The notes: a model not told the origin generated them from the sequence alone. A stretch of 35,783 bases of DNA from Gammaproteobacteria bacterium (GCA_018665025.1 JABJED010000151.1:1-35783), one strand, 5' to 3'; positions 8,248-18,026 are shown, counted from the stretch's first letter. A program made the numbers and translations.

Positions 8248-9331
8248 GTCCCTGAAGTTTAAACTGGATATGCTACTCGATCGATACGAAGAATTGGGAG
8301 CGCTGCTTAGTGATGCCGATGTGATCTCCGATCAAAACCGGTTTCGAAGTTATTCCAAAGAGTATGCGGATATCGAACCGGTGGTTATTTGTTTCAGGCA
8401 GTTTGAATCACAGTCTTCAGAACTCGAAGACGCACAGGTGATGTCAAAAGATCCCGACAATGATATCCGGGAAATGGCAGAAATGGAGATTGGTGAACTG
8501 GAGGACTCTCTCGAGATTCTCAACAGCAGACTACAGAAGCTCCTTCTTCCAAAAGACCCGCACGATGCGAACAACGTCTTCCTTGAGATACGGGCAGGAA
8601 CTGGTGGCGATGAAGCTGCGATATTTGCCGGTGATTTGTTTCGCATGTACACCCGTTTTGCAGAAACACAAAACTGGAAGATGGAAATACTAAACGAACG
8701 CCATGGTGATCATGGCGGCTACAAGGAGGTCATCGCCAGGGTCGATGGCAAAAATGCTTTCGGCAAGATGAAATTCGAATCCGGTGCACACCGGGTACAG
8801 CGAGTCCCGCAGACCGAATCCCAGGGCCGTGTGCACACATCAGCTTGTACAGTTGCGGTCCTGCCTGAGCTCGATGATATTGAAGCGATTGAAATCGCGA
8901 AGAGTGATTTAAGAGTCGATACTTATCGTGCGTCGGGAGCGGGTGGGCAGCACGTCAACAAAACTGATTCTGCCGTCAGGCTGACCCATTTACCTACGGG
9001 TATCGTGGTCGAATGTCAGGACGAACGTTCTCAGCACAAGAATAAGGCTCGGGCGATGAGTCTGCTTCAGGCCAAGCTGATGGACAAGGCGCAGACTGAG
9101 CAGTCCGACGAGCAAGCAGAAACAAGACGTAGCCTGGTGGGAAGTGGGGATCGATCAGAAAAGATCCGCACTTACAATTTTCCTGATGGCAGAGTCACCG
9201 ATCATCGAATCAACCTGACTATTCACCGTTTACCCCAGGTAATGACGGGTGAGTTGGATCCCATCGTTGATCAGCTGATTATTGAGCATCAGGCAGACCA
9301 ACTTCGTTCCCTTGGCCAGGAAGATGACTGA
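8240..9331 (+). CDS. prfA: Peptide chain release factor 1
   Basis: RF1 recognises UAA and UAG stop codons and triggers peptide release. The hydrolysis motif GGQ is at residues 235-237 ([13 protein letters not shown]), followed by [20 protein letters not shown], all typical. The frame stays open further upstream, but the N-terminus aligns with E. coli RF1 when translation starts at TTG 8240 (363 residues; E. coli 360), inside the end of hemA; an ATG at 8270 would remove conserved residues. The codon-recognition tripeptide, PAT in E. coli, reads PQT here (190-192). The next gene, prmC, encodes the enzyme that methylates the GGQ glutamine. Confidence 0.95.
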   Translation: MNKSLKFKLDMLLDRYEELGALLSDADVISDQNRFRSYSKEYADIEPVVICFRQFESQSSELEDAQVMSKDPDNDIREMAEMEIGELEDSLEILNSRLQKLLLPKDPHDANNVFLEIRAGTGGDEAAIFAGDLFRMYTRFAETQNWKMEILNERHGDHGGYKEVIARVDGKNAFGKMKFESGAHRVQRVPQTESQGRVHTSACTVAVLPELDDIEAIEIAKSDLRVDTYRASGAGGQHVNKTDSAVRLTHLPTGIVVECQDERSQHKNKARAMSLLQAKLMDKAQTEQSDEQAETRRSLVGSGDRSEKIRTYNFPDGRVTDHRINLTIHRLPQVMTGELDPIVDQLIIEHQADQLRSLGQEDD

Positions 9332-10160
9332 GACGATCGGAGGGCTCGCGAGCAAAGGCAAAGAGCAGCTGGGCGATATATCCGACACCCCCCTACTAGA
9401 TAGTTATCTGTTGATTGGCGAAGTTCTGGCCAGGCCGCGAGAATGGCTGATCGCACACGCTGAAGAAGCCGTTTGCAGTGTCGATCAGATACGGATCCAA
9501 GCGCTATTCGCGCGAAGGCATATCGGTGAACCCGTGGCCTACATCAGGGGGTATCAATCTTTTTGGCAGCGGGATTTTTGCGTGACCCACGATACGCTCA
9601 TCCCACGACCAGACACAGAGCTTCTGATGGAAATTACCCTGGCTCGGTTTGATCAGCAATCAATCAAAGTAGTGGACTTGGGAACGGGCACGGGCGCCCT
9701 GGCTGTGAGCCTTGCTGCGGAAAGACCGGGCTGGCAGATACTCGGCACTGACATCAGTAAAAGTGCCCTGGCTATCGCAAAAAAAAATGCCGGGACACTC
9801 GCGAACGTCAATTTTCTTGTGGGCTCCTGGTTCACTAATATTGAAGGTCGGTTCGACCTTATTATCAGTAACCCACCTTATATCAGGAATACAGATCCAC
9901 ACCTTCAGGCATTAAAGTTTGAACCTGCGGGAGCACTTAACGCCGGGGATGACGGGCTCGATTGCATCAGGCAAATTGTCAACAACTGCCATGAGCACCT
10001 GGTTCCGGGGGGGCACATTCTGTTTGAACACGGTTATGATCAACAAGAACCGGTCATTCAACTGCTGGTAAATGCGGGTTTAACCGAGGTGCAAGGGTTC
10101 AGGGATCTCCAGGGACAGCCACGCGCCGTGATAGCAAGGAGCAATCACCTTGAACGATGA
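9324..10160 (+). CDS. prmC: Release factor glutamine N5-methyltransferase
   Basis: PrmC (HemK) methylates the glutamine of the GGQ motif in RF1 and RF2 using SAM, increasing termination efficiency. The protein is 278 residues from ATG 9324. The N-terminal helical RF-binding domain (with [14 protein letters not shown]) precedes a class I methyltransferase fold with SAM motif [16 protein letters not shown] and catalytic NPPY (SNPPYIRN), and it ends QGQPRAVIA as in the family. CCAGGAAG before the ATG is a reasonable ribosome site, and the start overlaps the prfA stop by 8 bases. In-frame sequence extends upstream to 9282 but lies inside prfA. Confidence 0.96.
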   Translation: MTETIGGLASKGKEQLGDISDTPLLDSYLLIGEVLARPREWLIAHAEEAVCSVDQIRIQALFARRHIGEPVAYIRGYQSFWQRDFCVTHDTLIPRPDTELLMEITLARFDQQSIKVVDLGTGTGALAVSLAAERPGWQILGTDISKSALAIAKKNAGTLANVNFLVGSWFTNIEGRFDLIISNPPYIRNTDPHLQALKFEPAGALNAGDDGLDCIRQIVNNCHEHLVPGGHILFEHGYDQQEPVIQLLVNAGLTEVQGFRDLQGQPRAVIARSNHLER

Positions 10161-10923
10161 TCAGTTACTAAGGTATGCCAGGCATATCATGCTTCCAGAC
10201 ATCGACATCGAAGGTCAGGAAAAGTTACTCGCCGCGCGGGTCCTCATTGTTGGGCTTGGCGGCCTTGGCAGTCCCGTAGCGCTTTACCTGGCGGCTTCAG
10301 GCGTAGGGTCGCTGACTCTGGCAGACTTTGATTTGGTTGACCTTTCCAACCTGCAGCGCCAGATTATTCACACGACGGCGAGTATTGGGGAACCCAAGAC
10401 CGTATCGGCGAAACGCCAACTCCATGAGGTAAACCCGGATATAGAGATTCGACTTGTTCAGCAAAGAATGAGCCTGGCGACCCTTGAAGATGAAGTTGCT
10501 CTAGCGGACATTGTCGTCGACTGTACCGACAACTTTGAGGTCCGCTTCGCGATCAACGACGCCTGCCTTAGGCAGCAGACAACCCTGGTATCTGGCGCAG
10601 CTGTTCGACTAGAGGGACAGTTAATGGTGGTCGATGCCGTTAGCAAGGATATGCCTTGCTATCGCTGCCTCTACCAAAGTGCTTCTGAGGGTGCGTTGAA
10701 CTGCTCTGAAACCGGTATCGCCGCCCCAGTTGTCGGCGCTATTGGCACCTTGCAGGCGCTGGAGACGCTGAAGTTGATCGTTGGAATCGGCGAGTCGCTC
10801 GCAGGATACCTTTTAACGTTCGATGCGCGCTACATGGATTGGCGAAAACTCAAGCTGCCGCAGAATCCGGATTGTGAAGCATGCAACAATTTTAGGGATA
10901 ATCGTACTGAGTCAGAGGCATGA
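10150..10923 (+). CDS. moeB: MoeB/ThiF-type adenylyltransferase (HesA/MoeB/ThiF family)
   Basis: An E1-like enzyme that adenylates the C-terminal Gly-Gly of a ubiquitin-like sulfur carrier (MoaD or ThiS) for molybdopterin or thiamine synthesis. It is 257 residues, close to E. coli MoeB (249). Motifs: ATP-binding VLIVGLGGLGSPVALYL, DFDLVDLSNLQRQI, the Asp-containing VVDCTDNFEVR, SGAAVRLEGQ, and a zinc site made from CYRCL and CEAC. There is no rhodanese domain. The start is TTG at 10150, overlapping prmC by 11 bases. MoeB and ThiF cannot be separated by eye, and no moa or thi gene is in the window; the hemA-prfA-prmC-moeB order favours MoeB. Confidence 0.88.
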   Translation: MNDDQLLRYARHIMLPDIDIEGQEKLLAARVLIVGLGGLGSPVALYLAASGVGSLTLADFDLVDLSNLQRQIIHTTASIGEPKTVSAKRQLHEVNPDIEIRLVQQRMSLATLEDEVALADIVVDCTDNFEVRFAINDACLRQQTTLVSGAAVRLEGQLMVVDAVSKDMPCYRCLYQSASEGALNCSETGIAAPVVGAIGTLQALETLKLIVGIGESLAGYLLTFDARYMDWRKLKLPQNPDCEACNNFRDNRTESEA

Positions 10924-11026
10924 ATAGCCAAGGGTTTCATGGTGATCAGGCGGTTTTCAATGTCGGTTACTGACATGCCGCTGGTGCAAAAGTCATCGAC
11001 GAAAGAGCCGTTCCTCGGGGGAGCTG

Positions 11027-11704
11027 TTACTCCTTGTTTTCTGCGGTAGCGATGGCGATGCCCACCAGTCTCGCAACTACGACGGCGATATAGAGCTGGC
11101 CAAGAATTGCCTGAAAGGATGCGATGATCCTTGCAGAGGCCAGTGTGGGTGAAAGGTCTCCGTAACCCAGTGTTGTCTGTGTGACGAGGCTGAAGTAAAT
11201 AAGCTCTTGGAGTACCTTTGATGTGGAATGTGCATCACTGGTATCAAGGACAATTTTGCCACCAAAAGCAGATGGTTCCAGAATAAGAATAGCGTAGTAA
11301 ATTAGCGTTAAACAGATGCCGAACAACAGGTAGAGAGCAATCGACGCATAAATAACTTCGTGGTTGACAGTGCGAACTGAAAGCAGGCGCTGGTAAACTA
11401 TTCGCATGATGTAGCATAGGAAGATGATCTGCAGTGCACTATAAGAAAGTAGCTGTGCGTCTGGTGACAAGGCGGTCGCAAGCATCCATTTCGTTGTTAA
11501 TGTTGGCACGAAAATAATCGCGCCGATCACCAGTTCCGTCCTGTCACGCGCCGCCAGATATAGACAGGAGACCATGGTAAAGCTAAAGAGCAGTCTTGAA
11601 ACCGTCGACAACCATTCTGCTGTCGCCAGCGTGGGTATAAATAACAGCAGTACCAGACTGATTAACAGCGCCTGGAAGCTTACAAGGTTAGTGTTTGATT
11701 TCAT
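11027..11704 (-). CDS. Two-pore-domain-like potassium channel family membrane protein
   Basis: A 225-residue integral membrane protein with about six hydrophobic segments. The C-terminal pair flanks a pore loop reading QTTLGYGDLSP, which contains the K+-selectivity filter core GYGD and matches the ion-channel (Pfam Ion_trans_2) pore of bacterial K+ channels. Two N-terminal helices (FQALLISLVLLLFIPTLA and TVSRLLFSFTMVSCLYLAA) and two central ones precede it. There is no RCK/TrkA-N regulatory domain and no clear voltage-sensor arginine series. It is convergent with moeB and divergent from the RND operon, with no obvious functional link to either. The pore motif is clear; ion specificity is inferred. 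Confidence 0.8.
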   Translation of the reverse strand: MKSNTNLVSFQALLISLVLLLFIPTLATAEWLSTVSRLLFSFTMVSCLYLAARDRTELVIGAIIFVPTLTTKWMLATALSPDAQLLSYSALQIIFLCYIMRIVYQRLLSVRTVNHEVIYASIALYLLFGICLTLIYYAILILEPSAFGGKIVLDTSDAHSTSKVLQELIYFSLVTQTTLGYGDLSPTLASARIIASFQAILGQLYIAVVVARLVGIAIATAENKE

Positions 11705-12017
11705 CTTGCAGTTGCCTCAGGTTAGGGGTTCACCGCGGTGCGGGTGGTCCACTTTCTCATCTTATTGCCCATCGGTGAATAATACGGATTGTATCGCAGT
11801 TGCGAGTAGTATCGAGCGTCGGCCTAGAGCAGCCTTTGATCTTGAAAATTTTCGGATTCTCTAGTGATGTCTATTTCAACCGGAAAAAGTGGGGGGAAGG
11901 GCCAGCTGTTGATCGGGAGAATTTGTTGTTTCTTGACCTCAATAGTCCTGAGGTTACTTCAATAGTAGAATTTCACGACGAATTTTATGGCCGCCTGAAA
12001 CCGCACGCTGGATATTA
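11705..12017. other. Intergenic stretch upstream of the ion-channel gene
   Basis: Roughly 310 bases without a convincing gene. Open frames here (for example 11800-12018 on the plus strand) have no recognisable domain or ribosome-binding site. It presumably holds the promoter of the ion-channel gene (-). I see no strong promoter, hairpin or repeat. Confidence 0.4.
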
Positions 12018-12197
12018 ATGATTTTACTGAAAAGATTGGCACGCGACTCTCTGGTTGGCTTCAGCTCACCGCTGATGTCCAGTGGCGCTGCGCGGACTGA
12101 GGTTTCTAAACAACAGCGCATCGATGAACTGGTTAATTCTGTGGTTGCCGGCCTCGGCCAGCCTCCGAGCATGAACAACTCACGTAAAGGAGATTGA
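12018..12197 (+). CDS. Possible 59-residue leader ORF upstream of the RND operon
   Basis: An ATG-initiated frame of 59 residues ending in TGA at 12195-12197, just 5 bases before the adaptor ATG. The AAAGGAG that serves the adaptor lies in its last codons, so the two would be translationally coupled. The product has a basic N-terminus (MILLKRLARDSLVGF) and a mixed C-terminal half (VSKQQRIDELVNSVVAGLGQ) that looks protein-like. I recognise no family. It could be a small conserved protein, the tail of a lost gene such as a regulator, or chance; no clear ribosome site precedes it. Confidence 0.3.
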   Translation: MILLKRLARDSLVGFSSPLMSSGAARTEVSKQQRIDELVNSVVAGLGQPPSMNNSRKGD

Positions 12198-12202
12198 ATC
12201 GG

Positions 12203-13354
12203 ATGAAACGCTTTCTTCCGCTGTTTGTGGTGTTAGGTGGTTTCGCAGCAGCCGCTTTATTGATCGCTACTGGTCCTCAGGTTCAGCCGCAGGTAGCCAA
12301 ATTAATTCCACCGCTGGTGCGCACCTTGACCGTGCAACCCGGCACCCATCAGTTCAATGTGCGCACACATGGCAGCGTGGTTCCGCGGACCGAAAGTGAG
12401 CTCGTGCCTGAAGTGGACGGGCGCGTGCTTCGAGTATCGCCCGCACTCGTGTCTGGCGGCTTTTTCTCAAAAAACGACGTGCTCCTGGAAATAGACTCGC
12501 TGGATTATGACGTGGCGCTGGAACAGGCCAGAGCGGGTATAGCGCGAGCCGAGAGTGATCTTGACAATGAGCGGAAGGATCACGAGCGGCAGGAAGACCT
12601 GGTCACTAAAGGATCGATCAGCGCTTCCCAGTTAGATAACTCCCTTAACCGTGTCACGATCGCCAAAGCCACGCTCCGTGAAGCTCGGGCGCGACTGGCG
12701 CGGGCGGAACGAGACCTGGCGAGAACGAGCATTACCGCTCCTTACGATGGCCGGGTGCGCTCGGAGCGGGTCGATGCAGGGCAGTTTGTGCGGCGGGGCG
12801 AGGCGATAGGTACGATTTACGCGGTTGACTTTGCCGAGGTTCGGCTGCCGATTCACGTGAATGAACTGGCATATTTGGATCTGCCGATCAGTAAGGCTGG
12901 GCAGGCTCTCGCGACGCAGTCCAAGGTCACCCTAAGCGCCGAATTCGCAGGTAGCGTACATTCCTGGCAGGGCAAGGTGGTGCGTACGGAAGGGGAGCTT
13001 GACCCAATGACCCGCATGGTTCATGTCGTGGCCCAGATTGCCAATCCTTACGATAGCCGCCAGCAGCGTGCCCCCCTGGCCGTTGGGTTGTTTGTCGATG
13101 CGACGATCCATGGCAAGACCATCAGCAATGCCACGGTCTTGCCACGGTCAGCATTGCGACGGGGCAACCAGGTGTTTGTGGTTGATGAGCAGGACAGGCT
13201 TCGCTTCCGTACCGTTAATGTGCTGCGGTTGGTTGATGACCAAGTGTATATCGGCGAGGGCCTGGGCGGCGGTGAACGCGTCTGCGTTTCAGCCTTGCAG
13301 AGCACCGCTGATGGCATGCTGGTTCGGGTTGTGAAGGACGCAACTCCGTCATGA
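12203..13354 (+). CDS. RND efflux periplasmic adaptor (membrane fusion protein)
   Basis: The adaptor links an inner-membrane RND pump to an outer-membrane channel. It is 383 residues from ATG 12203; a TTG at 12194 is in frame but only one base after AAAGGAG, whereas the ATG is about 10 bases away. An N-terminal hydrophobic anchor (FLPLFVVLGGFAAAALLIA, about 4-22) is followed by the first lipoyl half (VVPRTESELVPEVDGRV), an alpha-hairpin rich in Ala, Arg and Glu (about 97-175), the second lipoyl half (SITAPYDGRVRSERVDAGQF), and beta-barrel and membrane-proximal domains. No lipobox is present. The ATGA overlap with the permease gene implies tight coupling. Confidence 0.92.
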   Translation: MKRFLPLFVVLGGFAAAALLIATGPQVQPQVAKLIPPLVRTLTVQPGTHQFNVRTHGSVVPRTESELVPEVDGRVLRVSPALVSGGFFSKNDVLLEIDSLDYDVALEQARAGIARAESDLDNERKDHERQEDLVTKGSISASQLDNSLNRVTIAKATLREARARLARAERDLARTSITAPYDGRVRSERVDAGQFVRRGEAIGTIYAVDFAEVRLPIHVNELAYLDLPISKAGQALATQSKVTLSAEFAGSVHSWQGKVVRTEGELDPMTRMVHVVAQIANPYDSRQQRAPLAVGLFVDATIHGKTISNATVLPRSALRRGNQVFVVDEQDRLRFRTVNVLRLVDDQVYIGEGLGGGERVCVSALQSTADGMLVRVVKDATPS

Positions 13355-16300
13355 GCGGCCCCATCGCCTGGTTTGCGCGGAACCATATTGCTGCCAATCT
13401 CCTGCTCGGTGCCATTGTGATGGCAGGATTGGTCTCGTTGCCGTCCATGTCACAAAAATCATTCCCTGACCTTGATTTCAATCTCATTACAGTTTCCGTG
13501 CTTTATCTTGGCGCCGCGCCAGAGGAAGTGGAGGAGGGTGTGTGCATCAGGGTCGAAGAGGCCCTGGAAGGTATTCAGGGCGTAGAAAAAATAAGCTCCA
13601 GCGCGATAGAGGGTGTCTGCTCGGTTTCTGTTGAATTATTAGAAAGTGCCGATGCGTCCAAGGCGCTTGGCGATGTAAAAAACCGTGTTGATGCCATTGA
13701 CACATTCCCCCGGGAAACAGAAAAGCCGGTGATTACACTGGTGACGACCGAGCGATCCGTGATGGATATTGCGGTAACCGGGCCTACAGATGAGCATGAA
13801 TTAAAAGCCATCGGTCAGCTGGTGCGAGATGAGATTGCCGCGCTCCGCGGCGTTACGCAGGTGCAGCTGGCCAATGCACGGCCCTATGAAATTTCCATAG
13901 AGATTTCAGAAGTGTCGTTGCGCCGTTACGGTCTGACGTTCCAGCAGGTGGCGAACGCAATTCGAGCCGCATCTCTGGATCTGCCAGGCGGATCAATCAA
14001 GACCGAAGGTGGCGAGATCTTGCTACGGACAAAAGGCCAGGCCTACTGGGGGCCCGAATTTGAGCAGCTGGTGATTCTGACAGCAGCCGACGGAACCCGC
14101 GTTTATTTGCGCGACCTGGCAGAAGTGGTCGATGGATTTGAAGATACCGAGCAGAAGCTTTGGTTTGATGGGCGACCTGCCGCTTTGATTCGTGTTGCCA
14201 GGACTGCTGACCAGGACGTTCTTGATATCAGCAATGCGGTAAAGGACTATATAGATAGCAGTGTCGACCACCTGCCAGAAGGGGTGGAACTGACAGTCTG
14301 GAACGATGGCTCTGTCTTCCTGCGTGAACGGCTGGACACCCTGTTTGACAGTGCGCGTCAGGGCTTTTTGCTGGTGCTGATACTGCTTGCACTTTTCCTG
14401 CGGCCGCGGCTCTCGTTCTGGGTCAGTGTGGGCGTGCCGGTAGCCTTTATGGGCGCTATCTTTCTGGCATCGCTACTGGGTATGTCCATCGATGGTATCT
14501 CGACCTTTGGCTTTATCCTGGTGCTCGGGATATTGGTTGACGATGCTGTGGTGGTCGGAGAGCGCGTTTATTCCATGCAATACCGTTCCGGCATAGCCCA
14601 GACCGATGAAAACCTGCTGACAGCCGCTATCGACGGCACCCGGCAAGTGTCGGTGCCGGTGATTTTCGGCGTACTCACAACAGCCACGGCCTTTGTGCCG
14701 GTGATGCTGGGGCCGGGTTCTATTGGTCAGATACAAAGTGTTATTGCGACTATTGTGCTGTGTTGTCTGGCGTTTTCCCTGATCGAATCGCAACTGATCC
14801 TGCCATCGCACCTGGGCCACAAGAGCGTTTCTTCTGCTGGTGGCGAAGTCGGGTTGATGCTAATACCGCTGTTCGGAATTATCTTGTGGGAAGTTTCATG
14901 GAGTGGCCGCAGCTATCTTGCGCTGGCTATCGCGACGTTAGGTGTATTTATGGCTTGGCATCTGCATGGTGGGTACGAAAGGTTCGCAGCGGGACTTATT
15001 GATCGACAGCAGCATTTTTCTGATGGCCTGGAGAACCTGATACAACAAAAATTTCGCAGGCTGGTCACGAAAGCAACCGAGGCGCGTTATGTGACCGTAG
15101 CCGCCGCACTGGCAGTGTTTATAACGACTATCGGGGCAATCTCTGGCGGTCACATGCCATTTTCCTTCTTTCCGTCAATTCCTGCTGATGCCGTTATGGC
15201 GCGACTCACCATGCCACTGGGGACATCGGCGACGGTGACGGAGGACATCATTGATTCCATCAGGTCGGTTGGGGAAGAACTTGGTGCGGAACTGAACGCA
15301 ATGCACCCCGAGGCGCCTCCGGTCACTCACGTCCTGGCGGCGTTGGGGGGCCAGCCAGTGAGTAATGCCGGTGGTGGGATCTTTGCCGGTGGCACGTCAC
15401 CCACGGGAGGGCATCTTGCAGAAGTCACCATGCAATTGATACCAGGTGATCAGCGCGAGATAAGCACCCTGGAGATTGCACAACAATGGCGCGAAGCGGT
15501 GGGTGTCGTCCCGGATGTGGTGGAGCTGAGCTTCAATTCATCGAGTTTCAGTGTTGGCGCAGAAATCGATATGCAGCTTGAGGGAAGTGATATGGATGAA
15601 CTTCGTGTCGTGGCGACCAAAATGCGCGAGCGCCTGGCTGATTACCCAGGCGTGGTTGATATCGGAGATTCTTTCCGCGCAGGTAAACGTGAAATCAAAC
15701 TGGAAATATTACCGGCGGGTGAGGCGCTCGGCTTGACCCTTGGCATGCTGGCTATCCAGGTAAGACAATCGTTCTATGGTGAAGAAGTACAGCGTATCCA
15801 GCGGGGCCGCGATGACGTGAAGGTCATGTTGCGCTACACCGCATCCGAGCGTCGAACATTAGGCGCGTTGGATCAGATGAGAATACGTACCTTGGACGGG
15901 TCTGAAGTGCCCTTTGCAACCGTTGCGCGAGCGACACTAGCCCGCGGGTTTTCTGCGATCAAACGAATCGATGGTCGACGCGTGGTGAACGTCACCGCAG
16001 ATGTTGATCGCACGGTGATCACGGCGAACGAGATACTCGCTAAATTCGGTGCCGGCCCCGTTCAGGAGATCATGCGAGATCACCCGCGCGTGTCAGTCAG
16101 TCTTGAAGGCGCCCAGCGGGAGCAGAGTGAAACTTTTTCTTCACTGCTCCCGATGTTCATACTCGCACTGTTTATTATTTACGCATTGTTAGCGATTCCG
16201 CTTCGCTCATACGGTCAGCCGCTAATTATCATGTCGGTTATTCCATTTGCATTTGTCGGTGCGGTTTGCGGGCATATCATTATGAAAGCGCTCGGCCTGC

Positions 16301-16659
16301 TCGACAGCATGGCGATTATGTCGATCCAGGGTATTGTTGCAGCCTCCGGCGTGGTGGTGAACTCCAGCCTGGTGCTGGTTCACGCGGTTAACCATCGGCG
16401 GGCTGATGGCATGTCAGTAAATGAAGCTGTGGTAGAAGCCACCGTATCCCGTTGCAGGCCGATCCTGTTAACGTCACTGACTACCTTTGCCGGTCTCACA
16501 CCATTGCTGCTGAATCAATCAGTGCAGGCAGGTGTGTTGATACCGATGGCGACGTCAGTGGCCTGGGGGGTCATGCTGGCGACGGTAGTGACGTTGCTGG
16601 TTGTTCCTGCCGGGTATTTGATACTTGATGATGCTGGTGCGCGGTCCTCATCAGGTTAA
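13351..16659 (+). CDS. RND-family efflux permease (HAE1/AcrB-like)
   Basis: A proton-driven inner-membrane pump of 1102 residues, longer than AcrB (1049). Landmarks: TM1 NLLLGAIVMAGLVSL; the porter domains; the TM4 proton-relay Asp pair in GILVDDAVVVGERVY; and a C-terminal TM10 region SGVVVNSSLVLVHA, where AcrB has Lys940 but this protein has Asn, as in other members with GVVVN. Between TM6 (ending near SHLGHK, about 485-490) and TM7 (about 579) are two extra hydrophobic stretches, GLMLIPLFGIILWEV and SYLALAIATLGVFMAW (about 501-535). The substrate cannot be inferred. No outer-membrane factor gene accompanies the pair, so a TolC-type channel encoded elsewhere is probably used. Confidence 0.93.
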   Translation: MSGPIAWFARNHIAANLLLGAIVMAGLVSLPSMSQKSFPDLDFNLITVSVLYLGAAPEEVEEGVCIRVEEALEGIQGVEKISSSAIEGVCSVSVELLESADASKALGDVKNRVDAIDTFPRETEKPVITLVTTERSVMDIAVTGPTDEHELKAIGQLVRDEIAALRGVTQVQLANARPYEISIEISEVSLRRYGLTFQQVANAIRAASLDLPGGSIKTEGGEILLRTKGQAYWGPEFEQLVILTAADGTRVYLRDLAEVVDGFEDTEQKLWFDGRPAALIRVARTADQDVLDISNAVKDYIDSSVDHLPEGVELTVWNDGSVFLRERLDTLFDSARQGFLLVLILLALFLRPRLSFWVSVGVPVAFMGAIFLASLLGMSIDGISTFGFILVLGILVDDAVVVGERVYSMQYRSGIAQTDENLLTAAIDGTRQVSVPVIFGVLTTATAFVPVMLGPGSIGQIQSVIATIVLCCLAFSLIESQLILPSHLGHKSVSSAGGEVGLMLIPLFGIILWEVSWSGRSYLALAIATLGVFMAWHLHGGYERFAAGLIDRQQHFSDGLENLIQQKFRRLVTKATEARYVTVAAALAVFITTIGAISGGHMPFSFFPSIPADAVMARLTMPLGTSATVTEDIIDSIRSVGEELGAELNAMHPEAPPVTHVLAALGGQPVSNAGGGIFAGGTSPTGGHLAEVTMQLIPGDQREISTLEIAQQWREAVGVVPDVVELSFNSSSFSVGAEIDMQLEGSDMDELRVVATKMRERLADYPGVVDIGDSFRAGKREIKLEILPAGEALGLTLGMLAIQVRQSFYGEEVQRIQRGRDDVKVMLRYTASERRTLGALDQMRIRTLDGSEVPFATVARATLARGFSAIKRIDGRRVVNVTADVDRTVITANEILAKFGAGPVQEIMRDHPRVSVSLEGAQREQSETFSSLLPMFILALFIIYALLAIPLRSYGQPLIIMSVIPFAFVGAVCGHIIMKALGLLDSMAIMSIQGIVAASGVVVNSSLVLVHAVNHRRADGMSVNEAVVEATVSRCRPILLTSLTTFAGLTPLLLNQSVQAGVLIPMATSVAWGVMLATVVTLLVVPAGYLILDDAGARSSSG

Positions 16660-16748
16660 CGCTGGCCAGAACCTGGCGCTGGCAATCAAGTAGGCGTCAC
16701 AGGTAGGATCATAGTTTTACCAACTTATATTCAATAAGTGTTGAACCT

Positions 16749-18026
16749 ATGACAGACAAGACTGAAATCATCTCCAACCGGCAAAAAAACTACACCCTGT
16801 TTGTGCTCGTGCTTGTTTTTACCTCAAGTCATGTGGATCGACAAATTATGGGTATCCTCGGGCAACCCATCAAGGAGTCATTGCAGATTAGTGATACCCA
16901 ATTGGGATTGTTGACCGGCATTATGTTTGCCGTGTTCTATGCAACCCTCGGTATGCCAATGGCCATGTGGGCGGATCGTCGAAACCGACGCAATCTCATC
17001 TCTTTCTCAGTCTTTTTATGGAGTGGTATGACAGCGCTGTGCGGCGCAGCATCATCTTTCACGCAGCTTTTATTACTTCGCATTGGCGTGGGCGTGGGTG
17101 AAGCTGGGTCGAATCCCCCATCGCATTCAATAATCGCCGATCTTTACCCAAAAGAGCAGCGCGCAACCGCCATGGCCATTTTTGGTACCGGTATTAATTG
17201 GGGAATACTTATCGGGTTTCTGGTCGGTGGGTGGATCAACGAGTGGTATGGATGGCGAACCGCCTTTGTTGTCGTCGGTCTGCCGGGCATCTTTTTAGCC
17301 TTGCTAGTGCGCTTCACCTTGAAAGATCCGCCGCGCGGTTATGCGGAAGCGAAGGGGAAAGAACTACCTAAAGTGACGCCGCCGCCTTTTTGGAGCGTGG
17401 TTAAATTCATGTTGCATAACCCGGTGCTTCGCAACATTGTTGCAGCGGGCACACTGATTGCTTTTACAGGCTATGCGTCGGTCATATGGGTGCCTATTTA
17501 TCTGGTTCGCATTCATGGCATGGGGACCGGTGAAGTTGGCACCTATCTCGCCCTTTTTATTGGTGTGGGGGGCGCTGTCGGCATTTATCTGGGGGGTCGT
17601 TTGGCCGACTTTTTGGCCGCTCGACATGGGGAGCAATGGCTACCCTGGTTGGTCGCAATCGCAAGTTTGTTAGGGCTTCCTTTCCTCTATGTTTGTTTTA
17701 CGGCAGCCACTCAGACGGGCGCCTTATGGGCCTATGCGCTACCGGCTGCTCTAGGGACGGTGTATGTCGCGCCTGGTTTTGCATTGATACAGAATCAGAC
17801 ACCGACGGAAATGCGCTCGGTCGCAGCGGCCATTAATCTGTTCATAGGAAACATTATCGGACTAGGACTTGGCCCGTTCTCTGTAGGGTTTTTTAGTGAT
17901 ATGTTTTCACCGGAATACGGTGTTGATGGCTTACGCTATGCGCTGATGACCAGTTTAGTGGTTATTCTGTGGGGGTCTTTTCACTACTATAGAACGGGTG
18001 TGCTATTGAAACGTTCGGTATCCTGA
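16749..18026 (+). CDS. Major facilitator superfamily transporter
   Basis: A 425-residue transporter with the expected 12 hydrophobic segments. The N-terminal half carries HVDRQIMGILGQPIKESLQI with an Asp-Arg in or near TM1, as in the spinster-like and sugar-phosphate-type MFS families. The loop 2-3 signature reads MAMWADRRNRR, and GVGVGEAGSNPPSHSIIADL is the usual TM4-loop motif, with TMs 7-12 following. It lies 89 bp after the RND gene and upstream of the alcohol dehydrogenase. Related carriers often sit in lipid, steroid or aromatic catabolic clusters, but the substrate here is unknown. The start ATG at 16749 lacks a strong Shine-Dalgarno. Confidence 0.9.
   Translation: MTDKTEIISNRQKNYTLFVLVLVFTSSHVDRQIMGILGQPIKESLQISDTQLGLLTGIMFAVFYATLGMPMAMWADRRNRRNLISFSVFLWSGMTALCGAASSFTQLLLLRIGVGVGEAGSNPPSHSIIADLYPKEQRATAMAIFGTGINWGILIGFLVGGWINEWYGWRTAFVVVGLPGIFLALLVRFTLKDPPRGYAEAKGKELPKVTPPPFWSVVKFMLHNPVLRNIVAAGTLIAFTGYASVIWVPIYLVRIHGMGTGEVGTYLALFIGVGGAVGIYLGGRLADFLAARHGEQWLPWLVAIASLLGLPFLYVCFTAATQTGALWAYALPAALGTVYVAPGFALIQNQTPTEMRSVAAAINLFIGNIIGLGLGPFSVGFFSDMFSPEYGVDGLRYALMTSLVVILWGSFHYYRTGVLLKRSVS

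Noticed and set aside
11800-12018. 72-codon plus-strand ORF upstream of the RND operon
   Set aside because: There is no ribosome site, no recognisable motif and no continuity with neighbours; chance is likely.
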